From the NCBI GenBank assembly GCA_027559495.1, contig JAMXSV010000028.1, forward strand, positions 2,356,001 to 2,420,000: DNA of 64,000 nucleotides, read 5' to 3'. This stretch comes from Aurifilum marmelostoma. Its lineage: Eukaryota > Ascomycota > Sordariomycetes > Diaporthales > Cryphonectriaceae. Below are positions 22,134 through 33,572 of this stretch, in pieces (position 1 is the first letter of the stretch; each line of letters starts with the position of its first letter). The notes beneath the pieces were generated by a model. The model was not told the origin of the DNA and made no database searches. It saw only the letters and a list, made by a program, of their open reading frames with translations. The position numbers and the translations under genes were made by a program.

Positions 22134-24864
22134 CTAATAAGCGTATCCCTTGCCGACGCCTTGAGATCGCTGCGGAGATTGGAATTGCTGCTGCTGCTTC
22201 TCCAGAAGCCTCTCATCGATTCCGTTATTGCACTCGACACCTACACCATTCATTCTCTTCACCATGTCTGCGGTACGGTGGTAGAGGTCTGCGAAGACGC
22301 CGTCCTTCTCGAGCTGATCGACAGTCCATCGTGCCTCGTCACCTGGAACGATGCTTTGGTTCTCCTTCAAGGCCTCTTCCAGTCCGACAGACGAGACCGA
22401 GGCCTCGTACCACTGTGAGACCAAACCTTTCATGGGCTGGTCTGTGGCGAGGGGTCCATCGCCCACGAGGCACTTCACCGTACAATACTTGCCACGGACG
22501 TCGATGGGTTTCGTGGGCAGCATGCGGGTGATATCGAGAAAGGTTCTGCCGTCCTGGTGTTGCAGGCGGCAAACCTGCCGGACCCTGACCCTGGCAATAT
22601 TGACCGGCGCATGCTGTGCTCCAACTGGAGCCTCATCAAACGTGTGCTGGAAGTCCAGGTCCCATGAGGTCACCCTGAGACTGTCCAGAAGTGCTTGAGT
22701 AAAGACTGCCCAGTGCGCTTTGGAATCGACGGAGTGATATCGCGAGATACGTGTCTTGAAATCCCAGTGCTGGGCGAGGCAGTGGACCGAAACCTCGCCG
22801 CACGTATTGTTCCATTCGCGTACATTCCAAGTCAAATCTTTCGCATTGACCTCGAGCATCTTTCCCACGGTCGGCTTCTCAAGGTTTTCCTGTCCTTGGG
22901 CGCCAGGGGCTAAGAAATGAAAATCAATAAAAGTGCTCCTGGAAATTTCTTCCCACATCTTCTCGACCGTTCCTGGTATCTTCATGGAGGCAAGGAAATC
23001 AGCATCGTCTCCCCAGTACGAAAGCGCCCTCGTGAAGAAGTGAGGCTGAGAGTCCAGAGAACTACGAAGTGCCTCGATGGCCCATCCATCGGCTGGCTCG
23101 AACTGCTTATTTCGCGCCTGTCCGGTGGTGGGTACTCTACGTAGGTAGAATCTGCCCAGCTCGGCACGGACGCTGACGATGCCAGACTTGCGCCTGAGAG
23201 GTTTCAACATCTCCTTCACTGATACGACGAATCTTCCGGCCTCTCCACCAAGCTCCGTTACTGTATCAATATGCTCAGGAAGTGTGACTGGAGGAAGAAA
23301 GTTGGGCTTTGGCACAGTTATTGTGCGCCTAGAGGGCTGCATTGCCCGCTGCAGGTTTGATCTGGGGTCCTGAAGGATATGATCGGGCTGATCGAGCAGT
23401 GACGGCGCTGCTGTCTTGGTCGGTGCTGCGGTCGTGGTCGATGCGCGTACGCTCGTGCCGAGAGAGATCAGGGGGCCTTCTTCGACTGCAAGATCAGCAT
23501 TCGACATCAGCGCATCCTCCTGAGCATTGGTAAGAGCGATCAGGACATCCTCTTGGAGATCAATGAGGGAAATCTGAGCGCGTTGACCAAGCTCGTTGGG
23601 GGGTGAAGGGTGATCTTGCTTAGATACTGCAGTCTCGTCAGAGGCGAAGCCCGGTGGACCGATACCAAAAGGATCCTCTCCTGCATTCGGATCAGATATA
23701 TCAATGAGCCAGTCGTGAATATCGCTGGGAGCCTGATGCCGAGTGGGAAGACAGGTGGCGATATGGCCCTCGAAGAGCTGTGCCTTGCGTCGGGGCTTCC
23801 GCCCGGCAAAGACGCTGTGAGCTCTGGGCCCGAAGAATGACCAGAGTTGATTCGGAGAGGCTGATTTGGATGGATCATGTTGGCAGATTCGAAGACAGCA
23901 TACAATGTCGGTAAAGTACTGATCGATGTGGCCAAAAGTCCAGAAGTCGAGGATCGTCGAACGTCTCATCTGAGGATTAATCTCCATGATGTCTCGGATG
24001 TCCACAGTCCAGCAGAAGGCCGACTCAACAAAGAAGACGTGAGAGACCGATTTGCTCCTGTCAGCGAGGTGATCTTGCAGAAGCGCAGTCAATCTAGCCT
24101 TGGCAAGACCTGCTGCGTCACCAGACGAGGCGCCAATGAAGATGACCTTCTGGTCGTGATCGAAGACCATTTCAACACCAGATGCCTCCTCGATGGCTTT
24201 CTGTTCCGGTTCCGAGATAAAACGGGTCTGGAAGATTTGAGAGCTTGGCTGAAGGTCTTGCCAGGCGACAACATGAGAAAACTTGTGGAGCTCTTTTGGA
24301 ACCTCCAGTGACATGTATCGGTGCTCGTGAGCACTCGCAGCGCAACCAGGGACGGGAGGTGGCACAATGGAGGTCGGGGGGCGTGACGAGAGGGTGACTG
24401 TCACTCAGCAGCGCCTCGCTCGAGATACGGTCCTGCTCCAATTTGGCTTTGACTTCGAGCTGGTTTAGGAATTCTCGGAAACGCTTCTGGATGATCGCCT
24501 GATCATTCTTGTGGCAACGGATCGCAAAGCAGCCGAGAATCTCCTCATAAGAGTAGGAGGCAGCAACCTTCTGTGGGTCAGCATTGGTCGAAGTATTACT
24601 GCGTGGAGAGGGGATCCTCAGAGGTTGGGAAAATCAGGGGATGGTGAAGAGGCGGAGACGGTGACGGACATCAATTGGACTCACCAGGTTGAGGTTCTCC
24701 AGTTCATTGATGACCTTGGCTGCGCCGCTCTCTGTCCAAGCCCACATACTGGCCAGGAAGAAGTCAACATACTCAGTGCTGGCATCAGCAGCTGCAGTAC
24801 GAGCTGTGGTGCGTGCTGAGGGGCTCATCTGCAGCCCAGCTCGAATGGGCAGTTCTGAGGCCAT
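22134..24864 (-). CDS. Fungal conserved protein of unknown function; one-base frame break
   Basis: Exon 1 (24864-24685, 60 codons) starts MASELPIRAGLQMSPSARTT; exon 2 runs 24570-22134. Exon 2 is 2437 nt, one more than a multiple of three. The frame entering exon 2 (VAASYSYEEILGCFAIRCHK) goes wrong after HPLVTPP, at six G on the plus strand (24376-24381). Dropping one base gives HPLVTPPTSIVPPPVPGC and then an uninterrupted frame to the end, about 871 residues in all. A segment around RFISEPEQKAIEEASGVEM and VFDHDQKVIFIGASSGDAAG has the rough shape of a KH-like alpha/beta fold (inference). The middle is disordered and acidic; the C-terminal 350 residues look folded. I do not recognise a function; it may belong to an uncharacterised Pezizomycotina DUF. 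An alternative to the frame error is a weak 85-bp intron with a GTCACG donor. Confidence 0.75.
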
Positions 24865-26476
24865 GGTGGGTGGTGGGTGTCCTACAGTAGTTGTATGGAA
24901 AGGTCAGCAGTTGAAATCCTTGTTTAAGAGGGAGCTCAAAGACATCAAGAGGTGCTCTGGGAAGTCACTGACGCGTCGAGAAAAGGAGATGAGAAGAGAG
25001 GAGAGAGGGAGAAGGGGGGGACAACGCGTCGACCTCTGCATAGAGGCTAGCAACGCGTTGCTAATGTTGCTGATGCAGTGTCTAGGGGAATAATGGCCGG
25101 GATATGCCGAACAAAGGCCTGCAACTGCTGAATGCAGGACTGTAAAGCGGGAAGATGTTGCAAAGGACTGATATTAATACCAAGCTTCTGTGTTTGTGAC
25201 CTTCATATAGATGATGTTTGTGAGACTTACGAGAGTTTGGTGATTGACAGCTCATCTGCGTGTAACGTCATCAACAGAGGATCTCAAGTCTGCTTTGGAA
25301 GGGACAAAGGGGAGATGTGGAAGAACAGGGAGGGGTGAAAAGAAAGAGGGAAGGTACGCTCGGAAGTAAGTAGGAGGGCGTTCTCGTTTATAAGCACTCC
25401 ATAGTGACCTACCTGCTCTCGGTAGGCCTAGTACCCAACTTCGAAAGTAGGCGACTTGCTGTCAGCTGAACCGGAAAAGCACAATGTGAGTTTTGGTATG
25501 TCGCGATACTTCACCAAATCTGCTTTCTTTGGGTACACAGCCTTTCAAGTCAAGGAACAGTCAATCCAGGCTACCCGAGACGAGAGTATAAGAGAGAGGA
25601 AGAGGAGAAAGGGGGGGGGGGGTGGTTTTCGCATTTCTCCCCAAGGGCTCCCATCTATATCAAAGCACCCCCTCGAAATAGTCCCAACTTCAACGCCATA
25701 GGGCTTCAAGGAACAACAGAATCCCCTCTTGGCCCAGTGACCTAGAAGGTTCTCAGCAACAAATTACAAAAGACCAGATTGAGGGCCATGGCAGGGTAGG
25801 CTGCAATAATGGAAACAAATATTTGGCCGGGGCCTGTTCTAGTCTCATCTCTGCCTTGCTGTTCTTCCATCATAGCTGCTGTTCCACCTCTTGTTGTTGT
25901 CAAGGGGGAGACTAGTCTGAGCCAAACGTACATATGAAAATGTCACCACTGACATCCAAGGCATTGATGGTAGGAGCCCCGTATGGATGCTATGATGTGG
26001 CCCTCAATTTTCTAAGATTTCCTTTTGTCCCCTTGAATATCAATCCTCCCTCAAATGAGTGGCCTGTGACTCCATGGAACTCCGCTAGATGTGGTGGCCT
26101 GGTCCAAAACGCTCAGTGCCATGCAGGTGAATCGAAGTATCCAGATCACAAGCCAGGTTCTCAGCCCAGAATGCTTCCGCTTGATTAATGAGATCGTAAA
26201 AGAATGAAATGGTATCGAGAATTTGATGGTATCGAAAAGAAGTTGTCGAAGAAGAGGTGCGTCTTTGTGTTTGTGTGTGTGACTGTCTATTGGCTTGCGT
26301 GTTCTGAGTTCTTGGGTATCACCCCGTCTCGATGCCGAAAAGCGATAATGCGATGATGAGTCTGACATAGGAAGGAGTATCAAGGAGAGCCGCTTCGGTC
26401 AGATATTTGTAGTGATCGGTTGGGTAGAGGCGAGATAGCCGCTGGGTATGAGGCGGAAGGAGTTCGCTTGTCGTGC
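24865..26476. other. Intergenic, upstream of the unknown-function gene
   Basis: No supported gene. A G-rich/GA-rich tract lies at about 25590-25625. The left 250 bp are GA-rich on the plus strand, consistent with a pyrimidine leader for the minus-strand gene. Confidence 0.5.
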
Positions 26477-27916
26477 TTATTTGGCCCATGCGACCTGGCT
26501 CTTGACGTTCAGAGCCCATTTGAGCTTGTCTACCACCTCCTTCGCCTCGACCAGCATCTGTTGTTGCTGCGCTTCCCTCTCGTTTGCGCTCGTCTTGATG
26601 TGCGAGAGTGCGTGTTCTTGCTCCTTCTTGTACGCCTCGAACTGTCGCCACAGGGCCTCCTTTTGCTGGAGCAGTTCCTTGATATTCCCGTCTTGTTGGT
26701 CGCAGAGGTCTCTCAGCGTCGAGATCTTCTCGTCGTCCTTCCTCCTCGCGTCGAGCAGGTCGGCTATCTCCTTGCCCATCTTCGTCATGGCACGCCTGAC
26801 CTCTTCGCCCTGGTCCTTCCAGTGGCTGCTGATGGCGTTGTAGCGCCCTTCCATCAGGGCCGAGTATGTTGTGGCCTCCTCTACCTTGCGTGTCGACTCG
26901 TCGCGCGTCTTCTCCATCTCGTCCCTCCATGTCCGCTCCTTGCTCTGGGCGTCTGTCGTCCTCTTCTTCTCGAGGTCCACCGCCGCCTGCAGGCTCTCGA
27001 CCTGGCGCTCTTTCCGGGACAGGAGGGTCTTGGTCACGCTCGCCTCCAGCAGCCGACTCTCGTAGTCCGCGATCATCCTCTCCATCTTGTCCTGCAGCAG
27101 CTTGGCTTCCCGTCGGGACTCTTCCGAGCTCAGTTTCTCGATCTGGAGGTCCCGTTTTAAGGCCTCGTTCTCGGAGATGAGGCGGTTCATCACACGGCCT
27201 GTCTTTCCCAGCCCAGCCTTGCTCGCCGAGGCGTCGGCGCCCTCTTCCTGTGCGTCTCCCATCTTGGCTGCCGATCGCTCCGCGCCCCCAACACTGCTCT
27301 GTCTTTCCGGTATATCGATAGTTCTGTCGTGGTTCGCAGGGCGCGGGGGTGCGCTGGGGCTCAGGGACCGCTCTCGAGCGTCGCCGTTCAAGTTGCGAAG
27401 GTACTGCGCGGACACCTTGGGCCGCAGGCGGCCAACTGGTATCCGGTCGGCACCGTTCTGTTCCGAGGTACGCCTATCGAGGGGCGGTGACATGATACTC
27501 GCCTGGCTGTTGGGGGAGCTCGAGAGCACAGAATCCGAGTGGCCGTTGGTGAGCGAGGGCGAAGCCTCCAAGGAGGTGTTGGCCGAAAATATGGGACCTT
27601 CGTCGAAGCTGTTCACGGGTCGTATCGAGGCCATGCGCTTAGGGGTGAGGCCATTGGAGCCGTTGGGTTGTGATGTAGCAGGACGGTCGCTCACGACAGG
27701 TTGGTGCAACTTGGCATCTAGCGTGGTCATGCTTTCTGGACCGGCATTCCTGGCGTTGGCGATTCCAGGGGAAGCTGAACTCAGGCTCGGCCTGGGTGAC
27801 CTGGCCGAATCTTCGGAGGCCCGGGATGCGTTCGATTCGGCGGTTCCAGGACGGCTAGAAGAGTCTTTGCTGCGTGTCAGCTTATTGGACTTTGGGGAGA
27901 ACATGAGCTTCCGCAT
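26477..27916 (-). CDS. SHE3-domain coiled-coil protein (SWI5-dependent HO expression protein 3 family)
   Basis: Intronless as called, 479 residues. The N-terminal 220 residues are disordered and rich in Ser/Pro/Asn. From about residue 250 to 460 there is a continuous coiled coil that opens GRVMNRLISENEALKRDLQ and includes MERMIADYESRLLEASVTK, LMEGRYNAISSHWKDQGEEV and ISTLRDLCDQQDGNIKELL, which I recognise as the SHE3 domain of filamentous fungi. In yeast, She3 is the adaptor that links RNA-binding She2 to the myosin Myo4 for mRNA transport; in filamentous fungi the role is not established. Start chosen at MRKLMFSPKSNKL. An in-frame Met at 28015 exists, but the bases after it (ACATGTTCATTTTCCAG) look like a splice acceptor, so a 5' intron with an upstream exon is possible. 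Confidence 0.82.
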   Translation of the reverse strand: MRKLMFSPKSNKLTRSKDSSSRPGTAESNASRASEDSARSPRPSLSSASPGIANARNAGPESMTTLDAKLHQPVVSDRPATSQPNGSNGLTPKRMASIRPVNSFDEGPIFSANTSLEASPSLTNGHSDSVLSSSPNSQASIMSPPLDRRTSEQNGADRIPVGRLRPKVSAQYLRNLNGDARERSLSPSAPPRPANHDRTIDIPERQSSVGGAERSAAKMGDAQEEGADASASKAGLGKTGRVMNRLISENEALKRDLQIEKLSSEESRREAKLLQDKMERMIADYESRLLEASVTKTLLSRKERQVESLQAAVDLEKKRTTDAQSKERTWRDEMEKTRDESTRKVEEATTYSALMEGRYNAISSHWKDQGEEVRRAMTKMGKEIADLLDARRKDDEKISTLRDLCDQQDGNIKELLQQKEALWRQFEAYKKEQEHALSHIKTSANEREAQQQQMLVEAKEVVDKLKWALNVKSQVAWAK

Positions 27917-30900
27917 GATGGGCAGTATTCTGTTGGATTTTTTCGGGGATGGACAGAAATCAGTTCTGTCTTGCCCGGCCAGCCTGGTCCTGGAAAATGA
28001 ACATGTTAAAGTCAACAGATCCAGGGGGATCTACCGCCAAATGACATGCAGTGGAGTCTGCGCTGGCAGACCACAGGGGAGTGGGGCGTGTCCAGGTGGT
28101 CGTGCATGCGAAAGTAAGGCCATGTCTTGAAACGTTGACGTACCACTGGGGTCCTGATGAATAGCAAATGCGATACTTCGCAACGAGCGTTTCCTCCTCG
28201 ACGTGGCAGAGAAGAGCCGTGGCATAATTTCACGTCACTCCCGTGCCTAAACGGCGGTCTGTAGGATGGGCTTTCTCTGTCTGGCCGAGCAATAGTTAAT
28301 CTCAGCTGTACTGGAACCCGCGGCGGCAGCGCTGGGTTCTTTGCCAGCTTGTTGTGTCACACCAAAAGAAAAGCAACACTCGGGCTTGCACGGTGATGGC
28401 AGGGGGGGGCATACGAGCTCTGAAACAGCACAATAAAGAAGAGTCTGTAAAAAATGAATGCAAGAGTTCATTGACACAATAATAATATTTGGTACTGGTT
28501 GTACGGATGGAGGAGAAAAGACAAGAAGATAGGGCTTGCAGTGAAGACAAGAGGGAGGATGCGTGTATCTGTTGCTGTTGAGTCAGCAGTGCTGCGCAAG
28601 CCAGGCTGAAGGGGGAAAAAAAAGTATGTATACTTGAAGAAATGCACTTGGTGACACAAGCCTGAACCTAAGTATATGGCACGCGGGATGGTACCAGTGC
28701 ACCAGTGTGTTGTTTCCTTTTCGAAATACACCACAGCGCGTTCGGCACAGAAGGAAACAGGGGTCTTCCCCAGCTCAGCAACACTTGCGATTTTGGATAG
28801 ACACACCCCCTCTATAACCACCTGCACCTCACGATGCATATGAAGGGCCCCTGCCTCACCACACACACACCTTTATGCAACATCACCTCTTGTAACAACC
28901 ATAGTATCCTACTTCAGACTGTATTTTTAGAAGCCGAGCTCAAAGCATGATGTACAATGGGTAACAGTCTGTCCAGCAGTTAAATCAGAGGATTAATGAG
29001 CACTAAGCTGACCCTGGCATGAAGGAAATATCAAATTTCATTTCATTCTTTCATTCACTGCAGGGAAATGGGCGGCATCCTGGAAGACTAGGGTGTCTCA
29101 CCTTGATGAAGAATTTCCTAGAATCCAGGGCCGATGAAGCAGCCACAAGACAAATAATTTGAAGTGGACGCGCCCGCAGAGCCACAGTGGAATTATGTAG
29201 TGAAAAGTGTAGCCCTGAACTGACGTCCTATGGTGGATGCGCGCGGCTGTACGATGTCTCATTCAAAAATTAGACCAATCCATGGGCTCGGGATGTCCGC
29301 AGGAACGCCCAACGAGGGTGCCACCAATTCAACCTACTTGAATATGCAGCCACAGGCGCCGAAAATATGCATGAATGTTCAAATCGGGAGGCCATTCACC
29401 AAAGGGATTGCTGCAAGTGGCAAGGCTCAGTTTGGGACATAGCCGCGGACGAGCACTTACTGCTGGGCTAGCAAGCCCCTTGGGTTCGCAAGCATCCTCT
29501 GACCGCATCAAAGTCATGGAATCAGCCCGTGAACCCGGCTCTTGATGCTTTGGTCTTGCTTCGGCACCTTCTGACTGGGCTGAGATTTTATGTCTCGTCG
29601 CCGTCGCTTCGTCGCCGAGCACCTGATTCAGGAAAACCCCCCAGCGTTCGAGTATGACGCCCAAACAGGGGTATGACTATGCTTGTGACTTCAGAAGGCT
29701 GAATCGGGACCACAGAGTGTCGAGCTGATGGCTCCTACACATCCACCTCGTGTGCGATATCAAGGGTGCTATCTTTCATCCAGACTAATTTCAAATCTCC
29801 GAGATGACCTGAATCAGGATAGTTTTGCTCCAAACGCCCCAGCTGTGTAGCATAGTATGCGTCTTCGCCTTATATTGAGCCTCCATGATGTGTTTCAACC
29901 GACTTGGTCATGCTAAGATGGAATGCCAAATCATGCGCTGAGTATACTGTTCTCACGAAGTAGTTGGGATTAAACAACCTCTGAGCAGTCTTTTTTGGAG
30001 CCTGTCGACAGCTTGAGAACTAGGTGGCCGTGTATTTTGAAAGTAGAGAGAGGACCGCAGGCATTCTAGGGCGCGCGGTTTCCAAGACCAGCAGCTTCTC
30101 TGGTGATATGTCCAACTCAGTACGCAGACAACGGGTATATGTCAGGCGTTTAATATTCAGACCCGGACACAGCCTCAAAGTGCGTTCTGCTTCAAATGTA
30201 GTCGACCAGTGAAGGCTTCCAAAATAATCATTGCCGTCTTGGTGTGAATGCTCAGAATATTTGGCTGGATGACAGGCTGCTAGAATCAATCTTGAGTTTA
30301 TAATGAAAAGATCTATCCAAGCTGTGGCTCTTGTGGAGGAGGGGGTGTTGCATTATAAAGGAAGAAGAAGAAGAAAAGTAAAGAAAGGGGAAAAGAAGAA
30401 GAAAAAAACAAGAAGGCAGAAAAGAAAATGGAAGGCTGACTGCCATTAGTGTCTGTAGCCGCGAACCGCGGGTAGTCGCCGTTATTAGGCGCCACAGAGT
30501 TAGCACTAACAGTTCTATGCCAAAATTCGCCCCGCTTCTATTAAGGGAATGATTCCCTAGGCTCTACGCTCTCACAGCCGTTTTCGACTTCGAGGTGACA
30601 CTCAGGTCAGAACTTCAAACGTCCTTTCCCTTGCGCTCATCTTTGCTTCTTTTCCTTTTCTTGAACCTGGTCAAATCTCAGTCGATTGTCGTTTGCAAAG
30701 GTGGTGGTAATGCGTGCATGCCGTCAGGAAACAGTTTGCCGCCCTGATTGACTTCCAGACCCCGAGATGGTCGCCGTCGACCGACTGCTTTTTATGAAAC
30801 CTTAACCCTCTTAAGGTGTTTAACTTGTAGGCATCTTCCTTGCCTCGATTTCGTATTCGTGTAGAGTATAAGTTGAGACTATCCTCTCACAAGCTCATGT

Positions 30901-31008
30901 CGTCAGCAGGAATTTCTTGGAGTATTTGACCTCGTCTCTGAACGATCTCAGGCTCTGTCTCCTCAAGGTCCTGCTTCGCTTCATACTCTTACTGCACAAC
31001 TATCGCAC
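27917..31008. other. 3.1-kb spacer with possible coding relic
   Basis: The left 300 bp hold the leader and probably a 5' intron of the SHE3-like gene. The stretch 29330-30350 has, on the minus strand, several protein-like segments split by stops and frame changes; it may be a decayed gene (see findings) but is not called. A purine-rich patch lies at 30355-30430. Upstream of 31009 nothing specific is assigned. Confidence 0.45.
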
Positions 31009-31567
31009 ATGTCAAACACACGACTACATACGATGTCATCACCTTCAGCCACAGCGTCAAACCAAGGCGACGTGCCAAACACAAGGCAGTCTGCCATCTA
31101 CAAAGTTAGTCATTTCTTTTCAGATGCATACCGTCTTCGATGCGTCTATCCGTCTTCGATGCTGATACCAATCGCAGGTCATCATGACCCCCGTCATTTT
31201 CGTCTCTTTTCTATTCTCACTGGCGTGGGTTGAGTTTCGCTACTCACTCATGCGCTCTCACTCCCGCTCATCCACACAAAGCCGGATGCCCAATTGGCTT
31301 CATCAGATCATCTATCGCGAAGCTCCCTATCAATATGTGCGCGCCGACCCGAAAGACCCGAGGACGCCGACGACCGAGGCAGGAGGAGGATCGAGGTGGT
31401 ACTATCACACCAAGCAGCGGAAGCTCTTGAAGATGGAAGTCGAGGATGCGTTCAGGATACGGGGTTCGGTGCTTGTGGTTCTGGGCTTGCTTGCTGTGGG
31501 AGGTACTTGGGCAGTCTGGCGCGCGGGCTGCTGGATGTGGACCATCTTCACCGCGAGATATGGCTGA
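31009..31567 (+). CDS. Small two-segment membrane protein, conserved-looking hypothetical
   Basis: Two exons, 31009-31104 and 31178-31567, encode 161 residues; the intron (donor GTTAGT, acceptor CGCAG) keeps phase, and its removal joins AIYK to VIMTPVIF. After a polar N-terminus there is a hydrophobic helix (VIMTPVIFVSFLFSLAWVEF), a polar middle with PNWLHQIIYREAPYQYV and SRWYYHTKQRKLLKMEVEDA, and a second hydrophobic helix (GSVLVVLGLLAVGGTWAVW). The WYYHTKQRKLLKMEVEDAF segment has the density of aromatic and charged residues expected of conserved protein, not chance ORF, and resembles an uncharacterised family I have seen in other Pezizomycotina (from memory, unverified). Function unknown; the membrane is not determined. 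An alternative start is Met9 (MSSPSATAS). Confidence 0.68.
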
Positions 31568-32857
31568 GCGGCCACTACGTGTCAACGACCAGCTTTGAGG
31601 CTCACGAGATATATGTATCACGGCCGTCAGCCTTGACAGGTCGAGATCACGCAACGACACGCATCTAGGTGAAGCTCGCCCGTGAATCCTGTTTCCGGCG
31701 ACACAAGCGAGGATCTCATCGGTCATAGAGCTTGATGGGAGGTGGGAAGATTTCGCAGTCCGCGGAATATCGAAAAGACTCTGATCATCTCTTCTGCCAT
31801 TTGACAGTTGTTAGATGAGGAGGCACATAGCAAGGAGCGAGATATATGGATCAACGCATCGTTGTAACGAAGTAGTAGAGCCAGACGGTGATGTCCGCCC
31901 ACACTAGACCAGTTGAAGAATAAGGTCCTCATCAGACATCCTCATACGTCAGGATGCAGACATTCTGGTGCCTCCATATCATGCATCACACCCATATGGC
32001 CCACCACTCCCGCATTCCCCAAATGTCAAACCACAAGCTTCTCGATGTGGCCTGCCCTTTCTTGTCCGTGGTCGCAGCAGCAGCATACGAAATGGTGGCG
32101 AGATCCTGACCAGCACTCGTTCGGTTTCTCACAGCCGTCCCACGGCTGTGTGGTATCTGTAGCGTATAAAGTACAAATAAAAATCTTCTCGTTGTTGTAT
32201 TTTGTATGATCAAACCCTTTGCAGCCTGTGTAGAGGCAAAATACGAAGGTCAGAGGGTTGGAGGGCGGCAGAGGTTTGGGGGCACCAGGGGGGGGGGGAG
32301 AACGCAGTTGAAAAGAATGAAAATGAACAGACAATACTCACACATACATACACACCCACACATACGGAGAACAGATTCCAAAAAAAAAAAAAAAAAGATA
32401 CAAAATAAATAAATAACAGGAATGGCAAAATACAAAAAAAAATCGCACTTCGACGAAGCCCAACCCGTGCGACCCGTTCTAAGTCTGGCCAGGAAGGCGG
32501 TCCCGCGTGAGCTCAAACACATCCTCTTGCAACCTTTGCGAGACTCGAACGGTTGGCCTCTTCCTAACAAGCGTTGCAAGCAAGCTTGAAAGTTACCGTT
32601 ACACTATTGGGATACGTGTAATGGGGGCGCTCCCATTGAAGGGTGACAGAACCTTTGTTGTTGTGGTCTATATAGACAAGTTGGGACGAAAATTGGCGGG
32701 CAGGCAGGCAATCGGTGGTCTGGGTGAGCCAATCCGGTTCTTTTTCCATTGCATTCTACCTCTCCTGCAAATTGCACTCCGTCGAATGCGCTACCAACCA
32801 CTGATCCATCCATGGGCCCGTCCTATGCGAGCACATATCCTCGACGAGGAACGCCTC
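31568..32857. other. Intergenic, 3' side of two convergent genes
   Basis: Convergent spacer. Contains a G-run at 32290-32300, CA-rich sequence at 32338-32362 and A15 near 32380-32395. Two tRNA-like but incomplete stretches on the minus strand (about 32537-32620 and 32745-32815) were examined and not called. No gene is visible. Confidence 0.5.
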
Positions 32858-33572
32858 TCAAGGCAGAGCAATGCACTCGATCTCAACATCAACGTTCTTT
32901 GGCAGCGTCTTGACAGCGACACAGCTGCGAGCAGGCTTGTGGGTGAACCACTTGGCATATTCCTCGTTCATGGCCTGCAGCCACAATGGTCATCAGCATT
33001 TAGGATGTTCCAATGGCGGGGAAACATGGACCTCCATCATCTTGTCAACTCACCGCGAAGTTGCCCATATCTGTGATGAAGGCATTGACCTTGACGACCT
33101 TGTCGATACCCGAGCCGGCGGCCTCGAGGATAGCCTTGAGGTTCTTAATGCACGCAGCGGTCTTCTCCTGAATTGTGCCTTCGATGAGATTGCCCTCTGC
33201 ATCGCAGGGGATCTGGCCGGAGCAGTAGATGGCACTCGGGGTCTTGATGGCCTGGGACTGTGATGGGCAAGGCTTCATTAGAACAAGTCTCGTCAAGGCA
33301 CAGGTCCACTCCGGGTGTTGTCTCATACGTAGGGACCAGCAGCTATATCGCAGGTCGGTCAGCCAGCCATCGCCATAAGAAACTGCGGAGGGTTGTCACA
33401 TACGAGGGGCAGCTTCCTTGGAAGTGATGGGCTCCATGATGATTCTAGAAGTCGATGAAGCTCGGCGGATGGGACTGATCAGGCACAGAGGGGCAGGACG
33501 GAGCGCAGCTGTCAAGGATCTCACAACTGAGGAAGAAGAGGCAGATGAGATCGTACGTCGAACAGCGAGCAT
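32858..33572 (-). CDS. MMF1: RidA/YjgF family imine deaminase (Mmf1/Hmf1), with mitochondrial presequence
   Basis: Hydrolyses reactive 2-imino acids released by PLP enzymes such as threonine dehydratase, protecting mitochondrial metabolism. Exons 33572-33404, 33342-33329, 33257-33054 and 32974-32858 give 167 residues. The second exon is only 14 nt and completes PPAGPY before SQAIKTPSAIYCSGQIP, the family signature. The catalytic Arg is Arg145 in HKPARSCVAVKTLP; the protein ends VDVEIECIALP. The first 45 residues (MLAVRRTISSASSSSVVRSL onward, with a second Arg pair in SPIRRASSTSRII) are Arg/Ser/Ala-rich without acidic residues, as in a mitochondrial presequence. A second in-frame ATG at residue 46 (33437) has A at -3 and G at +4, while the first has T at -3, so leaky scanning could yield a 122-residue cytosolic form of the usual RidA size. 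Family and splice calls are firm; dual targeting is inference. Confidence 0.93.

Noticed and set aside
28015..28031. Met at 28015 as start of the SHE3-like protein
   Set aside because: The following TTCATTTTCCAG looks like a splice acceptor, so the codons before it are probably intron.
27087..28130. 347-codon ORF antisense to the SHE3-like gene
   Set aside because: Shadow frame; the minus strand carries the recognisable coiled coil.
32537..32620. tRNA-like sequence on the minus strand (TAGTGTAACGGTAAC box A-like, GTTCGAGTCTC box B-like)
   Set aside because: The T-arm stem does not pair and no acceptor stem fits both boxes; at most a tRNA relic.
32745..32815. Second tRNA-like stretch, minus strand, with GATCAGTGGTTGGTAGCGC
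   Set aside because: Good box A but no T-loop (TTCRA) at the right distance.
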